In this document: positions 17,675 through 26,517 of the stretch, piece by piece
Numbering within the stretch: position 1 is the first letter of the stretch
How the letters are laid out: each line of letters begins with the position of its first letter
NCBI GenBank assembly: GCA_033856175.1
Contig: JAWVFK010000031.1
Coordinates: forward strand, 17,914 to 81,913
DNA: 64,000 bases
From: JAWVFK01 sp033856175
GTDB lineage: Bacteria; Actinomycetota; Thermoleophilia; Solirubrobacterales; 70-9
Reading direction: 5' to 3'
Position numbers and translations under genes: made by a program
Notes under the pieces: generated by a model
The model's input: the letters and a program-made list of their open reading frames with translations, nothing else
What the model was told of the DNA's origin: nothing
Databases searched by the model: none

Positions 17675-18004
17675 ATGACCGACCCAGCGCTGTCTACGGT
17701 CCCCGGCTCGCGCCTCGCCGAACGGCGGCGCCGGACCCTCTCTCTACGACGCCGAACGCTCGCCGCCGGCTGCTCGGTCTTCGCGGCGGTCTGGATCGGG
17801 ATCTTCGCGCGCATGGCCGGCGGCCACGATCCCGTCCTGGCTGCCGCCAGCACCCCACCGAAAGCAGCGGCTCCGGCGACGAGCGCGCCTCCGGTCGCAG
17901 CCAGCGACCCGGGGCTCGTCTACGACCCCAACAACGGCGGCTATGTCGAGAGCTCGCCGCAGTCGCTGCCGCCGCCGGAGCCGATGACCACGCGCCAATC
18001 GTGA
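17675..18004 (+). CDS. Small membrane-anchored protein of the ApbE/ferric reductase cluster
   Basis: 109 residues. A basic N-terminus (ERRRRTLSLRRRTL) precedes one membrane helix (about 34-50, AAGCSVFAAVWIGIFARM), then an Ala/Pro-rich extracytoplasmic tail with LVYDPNNGGYVE. I do not recognise a family. The GTGA overlap with the ApbE gene indicates coupled translation, so it probably works with the flavin transferase and the heme membrane protein. It has no S/T-G-A-T flavinylation motif. A frame open to 17600 exists, but the ATG at 17675 fits the domain layout better. Confidence 0.6.
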   Translation: MTDPALSTVPGSRLAERRRRTLSLRRRTLAAGCSVFAAVWIGIFARMAGGHDPVLAAASTPPKAAAPATSAPPVAASDPGLVYDPNNGGYVESSPQSLPPPEPMTTRQS

Positions 18005-18936
18005 TCCGAGCTGAGGCGGGCGACGCCTTTCCATGCTTCGGCGCCAGCGCGACGGTCCGGATCGGCTCTGCGGACCACGATGCCGCAGCGGCTGCAGCGA
18101 CTGCTGCTCGCCGCAGGCTGCTGAGCCTGCACGACCGGTTCTCGCGCTTCCTGCCGGAGAGCGAGCTCTGTCGCATCAACGACGAGCCGCGGGCAACGGC
18201 ACGAGCGAGCGACGAGATGCGGCTGCTCGCGAGAGGGACACTCGAAGCCGAGCGCCTCAGCGGCGGACTGGTCGACGCAACCGGGCTCGAGGCCCTCGAG
18301 CAGGCCGGCTACCGCAGCTCACTGGTTGGAGCCACACCGCTGCCGTTGCCCGAGGCGCTCGCCGAGGCTCCCGAGCGACGCCCGGCACGACCCGCGGCGC
18401 GGACGGCCCGCGACCGGCTAACGGTCGATGACGCGAGCGGGACGATCAGCCGGTCTCCCGGCCTCAGGCTCGACAGCGGCGGCATCGCCAAGGGACTGGC
18501 GGCGGACCTCATCGCCGCGTCGCTCGAGGGCCATGCGAGCTACGCGGTCAACTGCGGTGGCGACATGCGCGTCGGCGGCCTGGCGAGGGCCCCGCGCCTG
18601 ATCGAGGTCGAGGACCCCTTTGGCGGCGAGCCGGTTCACCGCTTTCACCTCGCCCGCGGAGCCGTCGCGACGAGCGGCATCGGAAAGCGAAGCTGGGCGC
18701 GCCCAGATGGAGCGCCTGCCCATCACCTGCTCGACCCCTCGTCGGGGCAGCCCGCCTTCACGGGCGTCGTCCAAGCGACGGCCCTCGCCCCCACCGCGTT
18801 TCTCGCCGAGGTGCTGGCCAAGCTCGCCGTCCTGCGCGGCCCGCAGGCGGGCCCGCGGGCGCTGCCCTACGGAGGGGTCGTCGTCCTCGATGACGGCAGC
18901 GCCCGGCTGATCGGCAGTGCGGTCCGCCGTCACTGA
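18001..18936 (+). CDS. apbE: ApbE-like FAD:protein FMN transferase
   Basis: 311 residues. It has the ApbE fold signatures RFSRFLPESEL, DSGGIAKGLAAD, NCGGDMRVGG, ATSGIGKRSW and HLLDPSSGQPA. The enzyme transfers FMN from FAD to a Thr or Ser of a partner protein, normally outside the membrane. No signal peptide is seen. The central part (about 115-140) is Ala/Pro/Arg-rich and short. It lies between the small anchored protein (4-base overlap) and the ferric reductase-like protein (3-base gap), an arrangement typical of flavin-based electron export. No obvious FMN acceptor is encoded beside it. Confidence 0.85.
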   Translation: MIRAEAGDAFPCFGASATVRIGSADHDAAAAAATAARRRLLSLHDRFSRFLPESELCRINDEPRATARASDEMRLLARGTLEAERLSGGLVDATGLEALEQAGYRSSLVGATPLPLPEALAEAPERRPARPAARTARDRLTVDDASGTISRSPGLRLDSGGIAKGLAADLIAASLEGHASYAVNCGGDMRVGGLARAPRLIEVEDPFGGEPVHRFHLARGAVATSGIGKRSWARPDGAPAHHLLDPSSGQPAFTGVVQATALAPTAFLAEVLAKLAVLRGPQAGPRALPYGGVVVLDDGSARLIGSAVRRH

Positions 18937-18939
18937 GCG

Positions 18940-19539
18940 ATGAACGCCGGCACGCACCTGTTCTGGATCACGAGCCGCGCCGCCGGCACCGCCGCGATCG
19001 TCGCCGCGAGCGCCAGCGTCACGGTCGGCATCCTGCTCGGCCGCCGTCGCTCGACTTCGCTGACCGATCTGCGGGCGCTGCACGAGGCGCTGTCCCTGCT
19101 GACCCTGGCGCTGATCGGCGTCCACGGCCTTTCCCTGCTCGGCGATCACTTTCTGCGGCCGGGCCTTGCCGGAATCCTCATCCCCTTCGACGGCAGCTAC
19201 CGCCCGGTTTGGACGGGCCTGGGCATCATCGGCGGCTATGGACTGGCGGCGCTTGGGCTCAGCTACTACCTCCGTGACGCGATTGGCCCCTCGCGCTGGC
19301 GCCGCCTGCATCAGCTCACGGCGCTCTTCTGGGCGCTCGGAGTGGCGCACTCGATCGGCGGTGGAAGCGACGGTGGGACGGCGTGGTTCCTGCTGCTCGG
19401 CGCCGCCGCCGTCCTGCCCGCCGCAGCCATGGTCCTCGGGCGCACCGGCAGTGGCTTCGCGCAGATCTTGAACCTGCCGCGAGAGCATTCCCCGGTTCGG
19501 ACGGAGCCGGCACCGCGACCGCTCCTGCCCGACCGCTAA
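18940..19539 (+). CDS. Ferric reductase-like transmembrane (heme b) protein
   Basis: 199 residues with about five membrane helices. Paired histidines for b heme occur in LHEALSLLTLALIGVHG and in LHQLTALFWALGVAHS, as in the FRD/YedZ-like family. It should carry electrons across the membrane to a flavinylated partner made by the ApbE encoded just upstream. No NAD(P)H or FAD domain is attached. The tail ends in RPLLPDR without further domains. Confidence 0.8.
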   Translation: MNAGTHLFWITSRAAGTAAIVAASASVTVGILLGRRRSTSLTDLRALHEALSLLTLALIGVHGLSLLGDHFLRPGLAGILIPFDGSYRPVWTGLGIIGGYGLAALGLSYYLRDAIGPSRWRRLHQLTALFWALGVAHSIGGGSDGGTAWFLLLGAAAVLPAAAMVLGRTGSGFAQILNLPREHSPVRTEPAPRPLLPDR

Positions 19540-19599
19540 AATCCGAGTCCGGCGCTTGGGAATACGGCACGAGCCGATCCCGGGGCCCGGATCGCCACC

Positions 19600-19923
19600 A
19601 TGCCAGAAGCCGCCACCACTATCCCCGTCTGCCCCGCCGCCGAGCTGGCGAGCGGCGAGATGCGCTTGGTCGAGGTCGGCGAGCGCAAGATCGGCGTCTT
19701 CAACTGCGACGGCGCGCTCTACGCGATCGAGGACCGCTGCTCTCACGACGACGGCCCGCTCGCCGAGGGTGAGTTCGACGCCGCTACCTGTACCGTGGAG
19801 TGTCCGAGACACGGGTCGCTGTTCGACCTGACGAGCGGCCGGCCGAAGACGCTTCCCGCCTACCAACCGGTCGAGACCTTCCCGGTCTCGGTCGAAGACG
19901 GAACAGTCAAGCTGGAGATCTAA
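19600..19923 (+). CDS. Rieske [2Fe-2S] ferredoxin of the suf cluster
   Basis: 107 residues. The cluster ligands are Cys47-x-His49 (RCSHDDG) and Cys68-x2-His71 (CPRHGSLFD), a small soluble dioxygenase-type ferredoxin. In actinobacteria such a gene typically belongs to the suf operon, and here it precedes sufB by 7 bases. Its role in assembly is uncertain; electron supply during cluster formation is likely. Confidence 0.9.
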   Translation: MPEAATTIPVCPAAELASGEMRLVEVGERKIGVFNCDGALYAIEDRCSHDDGPLAEGEFDAATCTVECPRHGSLFDLTSGRPKTLPAYQPVETFPVSVEDGTVKLEI

Positions 19924-19930
19924 AGCAGAG

Positions 19931-21385
19931 ATGACCACTCCCCCGCCCCCAGAGACACTCACCAGCGAGCAGCGCGAGCGCGATCAGGTCGCCGGCATCA
20001 ACGCCGACTACCGGGAGCGCTTCGGCTTCCACGATCCCGAGACCGGTTACGCCTACAAGGCGCCGAAGGGCCTCTCCCGCGCGGTCGTCGAGTCGATCTC
20101 CGAATACAAGGAGGAGCCCGCCTGGATGCGCGAGTTCCGGCTCAAGGCGTTCGATCACTTCGAGTCGCGGCCGACGCCGAACTGGGGCGGCAACCTCGGC
20201 CAGATCGACTGGAACGACATCCATTACTTCGTCCGCGCCTCGGAGAAGAACAGCCGCGACTGGAGCGAGGTCCCCGAGGACATCAAGAACACCTTCGACC
20301 GCCTCGGCATCCCCGAAGCCGAGCGCAAGTTCCTCAGCGGCGTCGGCGCGCAGTACGAGTCGGAGGTCGTCTACCACCAGGTCAACGAGAAGCTCGAGGC
20401 CCAGGGAGTCATCTTCACCGACATGGACACCGCCCTACGCGAGCACGAGGACCTCGTCCGCGAGTACTGGGCAACGGTCATCCCGGCCAACGACAACAAG
20501 CTCGCCGCCCTCAACTCGGCGGTCTGGTCCGGGGGCTCCTTCGTCTATGTCCCCGCCGGCGTCAAGGTCGAGATGCCGCTCCAGGCCTATTTCCGGATCA
20601 ACACCGAGAACATGGGCCAGTTCGAGCGAACCTTGATCATCGCCGAGGAGGGTGCGGACGTCCATTACGTGGAGGGGTGCACGGCTCCTGTCTACTCCTC
20701 GGACTCGCTGCATTCAGCCGTCGTCGAAATCGTCGCCAAGCCGAGCTCGCGTGTCCGCTACACGACGGTCCAGAACTGGTCGCAGAACGTCTTCAACCTC
20801 GTCACCAAGCGGGCGATCGCTCAGGAGAACGCGACGATGGAGTGGGTCGACTGCAACCTCGGCTCAAAGCTGACGATGAAGTACCCGTCGATCTACCTGC
20901 TCGGCGAGGGCGCCCACGGCGAGATCCTCTCGATCGCCTTCGCCGGCAAGGGCCAGCACCAGGATGCCGGCGGCAAGATCATCCACGCCGCCCCGCGCAC
21001 CACCTCCTCGATCTTCGCCAAGTCGATCTCCAAGGACGGCGGCCGTGGCACCTACCGGGGCCTGCTCGAGATCGCCAAGGGCGCCGTCGGCTCCCGATCG
21101 AAGGTCGTCTGCGACGCGCTGCTGCTCGACGAGCACTCGCGCTCGGACACCTACCCGACGATCCGGATCGGCGAGGACGACGTCGATGTCGGCCATGAGG
21201 CGTCCGTCTCCAAGATCGGCGAGGAGCAGCTCTTCTACCTGCAGAGCCGCGGCCTCGACGAGGAGGAGGCCGCGAAGATGATCGTCAACGGCTTCATCGA
21301 GCCGATCACGAAGGAGCTGCCGATGGAGTACGCCGTCGAGCTCAACCGCTTGATCGAGTTGCAGATGGAAGGCTCGATTGGCTGA
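19931..21385 (+). CDS. sufB: Fe-S scaffold protein SufB
   Basis: 484 residues, with strong SufB features: NWGGNLGQIDWNDIHYFVR, the long beta-helix core with GGSFVYVPAGVKVEMPLQA, ADVHYVEGCTAP (the cysteine implicated in sulfur handling), and the C-terminal SRGLDEEEAAKMIVNGF. It forms the SufBC2D scaffold with SufD and SufC. It overlaps sufD by 8 bases. Length and sequence are canonical, with nothing missing. Confidence 0.95.
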   Translation: MTTPPPPETLTSEQRERDQVAGINADYRERFGFHDPETGYAYKAPKGLSRAVVESISEYKEEPAWMREFRLKAFDHFESRPTPNWGGNLGQIDWNDIHYFVRASEKNSRDWSEVPEDIKNTFDRLGIPEAERKFLSGVGAQYESEVVYHQVNEKLEAQGVIFTDMDTALREHEDLVREYWATVIPANDNKLAALNSAVWSGGSFVYVPAGVKVEMPLQAYFRINTENMGQFERTLIIAEEGADVHYVEGCTAPVYSSDSLHSAVVEIVAKPSSRVRYTTVQNWSQNVFNLVTKRAIAQENATMEWVDCNLGSKLTMKYPSIYLLGEGAHGEILSIAFAGKGQHQDAGGKIIHAAPRTTSSIFAKSISKDGGRGTYRGLLEIAKGAVGSRSKVVCDALLLDEHSRSDTYPTIRIGEDDVDVGHEASVSKIGEEQLFYLQSRGLDEEEAAKMIVNGFIEPITKELPMEYAVELNRLIELQMEGSIG

Positions 21386-22652
21386 CGGATTGGCGGAGCC
21401 GGGCTGGTTGACCGAGAGGCGCCGTCAGGGCGCCTCTCTCACGCAGACACTCGCGCTGCCGACCCAGAAGACGAAAGGCTGGGAGTTCACCGATCTCGCC
21501 GGCCTGGAACTGGACGCCTTCGCAGCGACCGGGCTGGGCGACCCGGCGGCGCTCGAGCGCGCGCCGCGCCTCGTCGCTCCGTTCACCGGCGGCCTGCAGC
21601 TGCGTCAGGTCGACGGCCACTCTCTCGACAGCCCCGCGGACGCGCCGGCCCAGCCCGACAAGCCCGTCGTGATGCCGCTCGACGAAGCGGCCGAGCGCTA
21701 CCCGGACCTGGTCCGCGCCCACCTCGGATCGATCGTGCCGAGCGAGGACCCCTTCGTCGCCCGCAACGACGCGGCCTGGAGCGGCGGCGCCTTCGTCTAC
21801 GTGCCGAAGGGGCAGTCGCTCGACGCTCCCGTGGAGCTGACGGCGGTCCAGGCGACCGCGGCCAGCACGCTCCACTGGCGGACGCTGATCGTCCTCGAGG
21901 AGGGCGCCCAGGCCGAGGTCTGGGAGCAGTACCTCTCGGCCGGCGAAGGCGCCGGATCGATCTTCAACACCGTGGTCGAGCTGCGGGTGGGCCCCGGCGC
22001 CAGCCTGCGCTTCGCCAGCGGCCAGAACCTCGACCCGGCGAGCTGGATCTTCGGCAGCCAGCGAGCCGAGGTCGAGCGCGACGGCTCACTCGACTGGATC
22101 GCCCTCGGATTCGGGTCAGGCCACGGCAAGGTGCGGATGGAGACCAAGCTCGCCGGCCAGGGAGCCAGCGCCAAGGTCACCGGCGCCTACGCCGGCCAGG
22201 GCTCGCAGCATCTCGACTTCGACACGACCCAGGAGCACGCGGCACCGAGCACGACCTCGGACCTCGCCTTCCGCGGCGTGCTGGTCGACAGCGCGACGGC
22301 CGTCTGGCGCGGCATGATCCGCGTCGACCCCGGCGCCCAGAAGACCGACGCCTTCCAGGAGAGCCGCAACCTGCTGCTCTCCAAGCACGCCCACGCCGAC
22401 GCCATCCCCGGGCTCGAGATCGAGGCCGACGACGTCCGCTGCACCCACGCCGCGGCGATCGCCCAGGTCGACGCCGAGCAGCTCTACTACCTGCGCAGCC
22501 GCGGCCTCGCCGAGGCCGACGCCAAGCGCCTCGTCATCGAGGGCTTCATGCAGGAGCTGGTCGAGCGCCTGACCGAGGGCCAGGTCGGCAACGCCCTCTC
22601 GGCGGCGCTGGAGCTGCGGCTCGAGCAGATCCTCGCGGCGACGCCCGCTTAG
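21378..22652 (+). CDS. sufD: Fe-S scaffold protein SufD
   Basis: 424 residues, with a TTG start inside the sufB end (8-base overlap). KTKGWEFTDLAGL at the N-terminus, GGAFVYVPKG, HLDFDTTQEHAAPSTTSDL and SRGLAEADAKRLVIEGF mark the SufD subunit, and the His in TCTHAAAI-type context (CTHAAAI) is the conserved cluster-site histidine. It is the partner of SufB. The next gene is convergent and begins 8 bases away. Confidence 0.93.
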   Translation: MADGLAEPGWLTERRRQGASLTQTLALPTQKTKGWEFTDLAGLELDAFAATGLGDPAALERAPRLVAPFTGGLQLRQVDGHSLDSPADAPAQPDKPVVMPLDEAAERYPDLVRAHLGSIVPSEDPFVARNDAAWSGGAFVYVPKGQSLDAPVELTAVQATAASTLHWRTLIVLEEGAQAEVWEQYLSAGEGAGSIFNTVVELRVGPGASLRFASGQNLDPASWIFGSQRAEVERDGSLDWIALGFGSGHGKVRMETKLAGQGASAKVTGAYAGQGSQHLDFDTTQEHAAPSTTSDLAFRGVLVDSATAVWRGMIRVDPGAQKTDAFQESRNLLLSKHAHADAIPGLEIEADDVRCTHAAAIAQVDAEQLYYLRSRGLAEADAKRLVIEGFMQELVERLTEGQVGNALSAALELRLEQILAATPA

Positions 22653-22660
22653 GGCGAAGG

Positions 22661-24427
22661 CTAGATCCGGAAGCGCTTCTGGGCAGGGACCGGGTCGACG
22701 TTGCCGGCGGCGTCGCGAGCGCGCACGCGGAACGTGTGCTGCCCGCGCGAGAGGCTCCTGTAGGTCTTCGGCGAGCGGCAGGAGGTGAACGAACCGCCGT
22801 CGAGCTTGCAGCTGAAGGTCGCCGGCAGCTCGGTCGATGAGAACTTGAACGTCGCTCGCCGCCGGGATCGGTCGATCGCCGCCGATGTGATCGAGGTGTC
22901 CGGCGGCGTCGTATCGCCGGTGGTCTCGATGTCGAGGCCCCAGCCGCCGAAGATCGCACCGCCGGCGCCGGCGTCGCGGTCACGGATGTAGAGGCTCCAG
23001 GTTCCGTTGGGGTTCGTGCCATCGAAGGCGCTGAGAACCGCTCCATAGGGCCCCGGCGGAGCCGGTGAGGGCATCGTCGGCATCGTCCCGGTGCCGGGCC
23101 TGTAGATGCCCGAGACGCCGCGCTGGAGCGAGCTCGCCTCGTCGTCGAAGCCCAGGCTCAAACCCTGGTCGATCAAGAAGTCGTCTTGCGCAATCAGCTT
23201 TGTCGCTTGCCCTCCCGGCCCGACCAGGAGGACGTCGACATCGAGCGGAACAAGATGGCTGAGCCCGGTCAAGCGGACGTTGACGTCCGTCACAGTCCCC
23301 TGCAGGCCAGAGACGAGGACGTCGGCGGGGTAGGGGCTTGCCTCGCGGACGTCGGCCTCGGGGATCGAGATCGCCGTGGCATTCTGAAATGCCGGGGCGT
23401 CGAGAGCCGTGTTGATTCGCGCGATCCGGTTGCCTGCGTGCTCGGTGAACCAGAGGTTGCCGTCAGGGCCGGCGGCGATGCCGTCGGGCTCGGCGCCGGT
23501 CGTGATCCCGCTCGTGAACTCCGTGACGACGCCCTCGGGGGTGATCCGGCCAACCGCGTCGTGGTTGCCGTCGCTGAACCAGAGGTTGCCGTCTGCGGCC
23601 GCGGCGATTCCCTGAACCAGCGCGCCGCCGTCGAATCCCGCCGCATCGCGAAACTCGTCCGCTCCGGCGGCGGTGTCGGCCGGATCGATCCGGCCGATGC
23701 CACCCACCTCGGTGAACCAGATTGCCCCATCGGGGCCGGAGGCGATGTCCGCTGGCTGAGCATCGGCGCTGATGCCATCGCCGAACTCGGACGCGCCGGC
23801 GGCTGTGTCGAAGGGATTGATTCGGCCGATCGAGTCGATGCCGTTTTCCGTGAACCAGAGCTTGCCGTCGGTCCCGGCGGCGATCCGGCTCGGGTTGGCG
23901 CCGGCGGTGATCCCATCTCCGAACTCGGTGACGACGCCGGTGGAGAGGGTGACGCGGCCGATCTTGTCCGGCCCGGCCTCGGTGAACCAGAGGTTGCCGT
24001 CCGCCCCGACGGCGATGCCTGCCGGAAACGAGCCCGTGGTCGGCGTCGCGACGAACGTCGGGGACGCCAATGGGTTGGTGAGGTCGATCTTGCCGATCGC
24101 CCCGCCGCCGACGGAGGCGAGGGTGAACCAGACGTTGCCGTCCGGGGCGCCGGTGATGTCGACCGGGCTGGTACCCACCGGCAGGCTGACCTCGCTGACG
24201 GCCCCCGCCGGCGTGATCCGGCCGATCTTGTGCGCGCCCAGCTCGGTGAACCAGAGGTTGCCGTCAGGGCCGGCGGCGATGCCGTCCGGCTGCGAGCCGG
24301 CGGTGGCCAGCGAGGCGAACTCGGACGCCGCAGGGGTCGAGGCGGTGGCTGCCGAAGCCAGCGCCGCCGAGACGATCGCGGCTGAGACGAGAGCGCCCAG
24401 CGCTTGGGCGATGCGTTGAATTTTCAA
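22661..24427 (-). CDS. Secreted beta-propeller (Vgb/NHL-like) protein with P-domain and Ig-like domain
   Basis: 588 residues. A TTG start follows AAGGGAAGG; the signal peptide ends near residue 30. Six to seven repeats of the form PDGIAAGPDGNLWFTE...IGRI (about 45-330) build a virginiamycin-lyase-like propeller. A subtilase-type P-domain follows (about 345-490, with LTGLSHLVPLDVDVLLVGP and NPNGTWSLYIRDRDAG), then an Ig-like TPPDTSITS domain with a CKLDGGSFTSC pair. There is no propeller lyase active site that I can verify, so a structural or carbohydrate/protein-binding role is as likely as catalysis. It is convergent with sufD. Confidence 0.8.
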   Translation of the reverse strand: MKIQRIAQALGALVSAAIVSAALASAATASTPAASEFASLATAGSQPDGIAAGPDGNLWFTELGAHKIGRITPAGAVSEVSLPVGTSPVDITGAPDGNVWFTLASVGGGAIGKIDLTNPLASPTFVATPTTGSFPAGIAVGADGNLWFTEAGPDKIGRVTLSTGVVTEFGDGITAGANPSRIAAGTDGKLWFTENGIDSIGRINPFDTAAGASEFGDGISADAQPADIASGPDGAIWFTEVGGIGRIDPADTAAGADEFRDAAGFDGGALVQGIAAAADGNLWFSDGNHDAVGRITPEGVVTEFTSGITTGAEPDGIAAGPDGNLWFTEHAGNRIARINTALDAPAFQNATAISIPEADVREASPYPADVLVSGLQGTVTDVNVRLTGLSHLVPLDVDVLLVGPGGQATKLIAQDDFLIDQGLSLGFDDEASSLQRGVSGIYRPGTGTMPTMPSPAPPGPYGAVLSAFDGTNPNGTWSLYIRDRDAGAGGAIFGGWGLDIETTGDTTPPDTSITSAAIDRSRRRATFKFSSTELPATFSCKLDGGSFTSCRSPKTYRSLSRGQHTFRVRARDAAGNVDPVPAQKRFRI

Positions 24428-24544
24428 AGTGACAGACCCTTCCCTTGAAGCGCTTCGTGCGCCTTCCTCCCCCAAGTCGAGCGTGACTGTAACAGCGGTT
24501 CGCCGCGATGGCAAGGCACCAACGGAGCTTCCGCCCAGACGCGC

Positions 24545-24688
24545 TCAGCGCTCGCTTTCCTCTTTCTCTCTGCGCTCGCGGCGCTGCTCGCGAATCGAGC
24601 GGCCGATCGACCAGATGACGACCAGCGCCGGCGGAATGTAGATCGCCCAGAGGTAGTGGCCGGCGTGGGCGAGCGGCAGCGAGATCAC
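24545..24688 (-). CDS. Small single-pass membrane protein (CcmD-like size)
   Basis: 47 residues. The GTG start overlaps the stop of the upstream polytopic gene (GTGA). One helix, HYLWAIYIPPALVVIWSIG (about 10-28), is followed by a strongly charged tail REQRRERREKEESER. It is probably a small subunit of the membrane protein encoded before it. No family is recognised. Confidence 0.6.
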   Translation of the reverse strand: MISLPLAHAGHYLWAIYIPPALVVIWSIGRSIREQRRERREKEESER

Positions 24689-26094
24689 TGGTTCGCCTGG
24701 GAGAGCAGATAGAGGCCGGTGGTCGTGAACAGGACCATCACAGCGAGCATCCACTCCTGCGAGCGGCTTGCCCGCTTGTGGTCGCCATAGACGGCGAGCG
24801 CCTTGTCGTGGCCGAGCGTCAGGCCGAGGACGTGGCCGATTACCAGCGCCGCGACCTGGACGTACCAGACGCCATTCGAGCCGATCACCGTGTAGTCGAT
24901 CGGCGACCCTCCAGCGGTGCCGAAGAGATTCCAGCCGTGGCCGAGGGGGTCGGAGAGCTGGAACTTGTACTGGGCCTGGAATTGGAAGACGAAGAAGCTG
25001 AAGTAGTGGGCGACGAGGTAGGCGAGGGCGATCGGGACCAGGGTGTGGGCGAAGTCGCGCCGCAGCCGCTCCTGAGGCGGCGAGCCGCGCACCATGTGCA
25101 TGCCGGCGACGCCGAGCACGAAGACGGCGGCGACCGCCGCCAGGGTCAGGCCGAGGAACAGGCTCTCGGTCAGCCGCAGCGCCGCCTCGGAGCTGAGGCC
25201 ACGATCGAGCAGCCAGCCGAACGTCGACGCGATCGGCGACTTCAACGCCCCCTCCTGGGCGCCGTCGAAGGCCGTCGTCCCGATCGCCGCGACGACGAGC
25301 GCCAGCGAGCCTGGGACGGCCGCCCAGCCCACGGTGCCCGAGAGGAAGCGGCGAAAGCCGACGACGTCTCCCCTGCGCTCGAACGGCGAGAGCCGCGAGT
25401 ACATGTTGAGGTAGACCGAGAAGGTCTCACCGCGCTCGCACCAGCGCTCGACGCCGAAGAGCAGCATCGCCGCGAACGTGTAGAGACTGTAGAGCAGCGT
25501 CGCCACCGCGACCACGTGCGGGGTTAGCGCGGCCCCGGTTATCCCGCCGGCGCCGTAGACGAGCTCGAGCCAGACGAAGGCGACGACACCAGCTGCAGCC
25601 GGCCAGCGGCCCAGCCGCTCCGGGTAGGCCAGTGGCTCGAATGGCCGCGCGCCGCCGATCCGCTCGACCAGCCATCCCGTGCTGCGGGCGATCGCCCGCC
25701 AGGGGTTGAGGGCGCGGAAGACATCGCCGAGCAGGACGCTGAGAACGACTCCGCCGAGCCAGAACGTGACGTAGACGAAGGTCAGCGAGAAGTTCTGATC
25801 GGGAGCATCGGTGCCGACGAGACCGGACCAGATGACCACCCCCAGCAGGAAGACCCCCAGCGCGCCGGCGATGACCTCGGTGATGCGACCCGCCGCCAGC
25901 CGCGAGAGCCACGAGGGGGCGGGCCGCCAGGGCTTGCCCTCGAGGCGCGCCTCGCGCCAGGAGAACGACAGCACCGCGAAGGAGACGATCAGGACCAGGG
26001 CCGCGCCCCAGGCAAAGAGCCAGGCCGGGATCGGCAGGTCGCGGCGGCCGACCAGCGCGTGGCCGAGCAGGAGCAGCCCCTGCAGCGGGGGCAC
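24685..26094 (-). CDS. Polytopic membrane protein (family often annotated as fenitrothion hydrolase)
   Basis: 469 residues with about ten hydrophobic helices. The opening LGHALVGRRDLPIPAWLFAWG and the C-terminal half, with histidines set in membrane helices (FAHTLVPIALAYLVAHYFS and VIGHVLGLTLGHDKALAVYGDH), are typical of a large actinobacterial family that databases label fenitrothion hydrolase on weak grounds. The His pattern suggests metal or heme binding. It sits in an operon after two cupredoxin-like proteins (1-base overlap) and before a 47-residue protein (4-base overlap). A metal-linked membrane redox function is an inference. Confidence 0.65.
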   Translation of the reverse strand: MPPLQGLLLLGHALVGRRDLPIPAWLFAWGAALVLIVSFAVLSFSWREARLEGKPWRPAPSWLSRLAAGRITEVIAGALGVFLLGVVIWSGLVGTDAPDQNFSLTFVYVTFWLGGVVLSVLLGDVFRALNPWRAIARSTGWLVERIGGARPFEPLAYPERLGRWPAAAGVVAFVWLELVYGAGGITGAALTPHVVAVATLLYSLYTFAAMLLFGVERWCERGETFSVYLNMYSRLSPFERRGDVVGFRRFLSGTVGWAAVPGSLALVVAAIGTTAFDGAQEGALKSPIASTFGWLLDRGLSSEAALRLTESLFLGLTLAAVAAVFVLGVAGMHMVRGSPPQERLRRDFAHTLVPIALAYLVAHYFSFFVFQFQAQYKFQLSDPLGHGWNLFGTAGGSPIDYTVIGSNGVWYVQVAALVIGHVLGLTLGHDKALAVYGDHKRASRSQEWMLAVMVLFTTTGLYLLSQANQ

Positions 26095-26498
26095 TAGGGC
26101 TGCACCGTCAGCTCAGCGATCTGCTGCTTGCGCCCCTCCAGTTCCACTTCGAATACACCGTCGATCGACGCGGGAAAGTCGAACGAGACCGAGCCGCCGG
26201 CGGGAACGTCCTTCATCAGGTCGTAGCCGTGAACGTGGATCTCGTCGGCGATGTCCGAGACCACCTCGAAGCGGACCCTGCCTCCCTTCTGGAAGGTCAG
26301 TCTCTGGATCCCACCGACCGGCTTGGCGTCGCGCACCGTGACCGTCGCCACCTTCGCGACGGAGCCGGGCTGCGTTGCGGGCGGACTCGAGCTCTTCGAG
26401 TCCCTGCTGTCGCTCTTCAGCACGACGAAGAGGACCACCGCAACAGCGATCAGCGCGATCAGGACGGCGAGGCGGGTCGCTCTGGTTCGGCTGGTCAT
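26094..26498 (-). CDS. Membrane-anchored cupredoxin-like protein
   Basis: 134 residues. One N-terminal membrane helix (LAVLIALIAVAVVLFVVL, about 10-27) is followed by a Ser/Pro linker and a beta domain with FQKGGRVRFEVVSDIADEIH, VHGYDLMKDVPAGG and FDFPASIDGVFEVEL. The layout matches EfeO-type cupredoxin domains. His-Val-His-Gly is present, but the Cys of a type 1 copper site is absent, so metal binding is uncertain. It overlaps the polytopic membrane gene by one base and follows a paralogue by 19 bases. Confidence 0.7.
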   Translation of the reverse strand: MTSRTRATRLAVLIALIAVAVVLFVVLKSDSRDSKSSSPPATQPGSVAKVATVTVRDAKPVGGIQRLTFQKGGRVRFEVVSDIADEIHVHGYDLMKDVPAGGSVSFDFPASIDGVFEVELEGRKQQIAELTVQP

Positions 26499-26517
26499 GA
26501 GTCTCAGGCGCGGAGGG

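Noticed and set aside
23400..24300. Repeated sequence in the propeller gene as a CRISPR or DNA repeat array
   Set aside because: The repeats are codon-level beta-propeller repeats with varied DNA, not identical spacer-separated repeats.
22670..24456. GAAGCGCTTC palindrome at both ends of the secreted propeller gene (22670 and 24447)
   Set aside because: It is only 10 bases of common GC-rich composition, and one copy is inside codons. Coincidence is likely.
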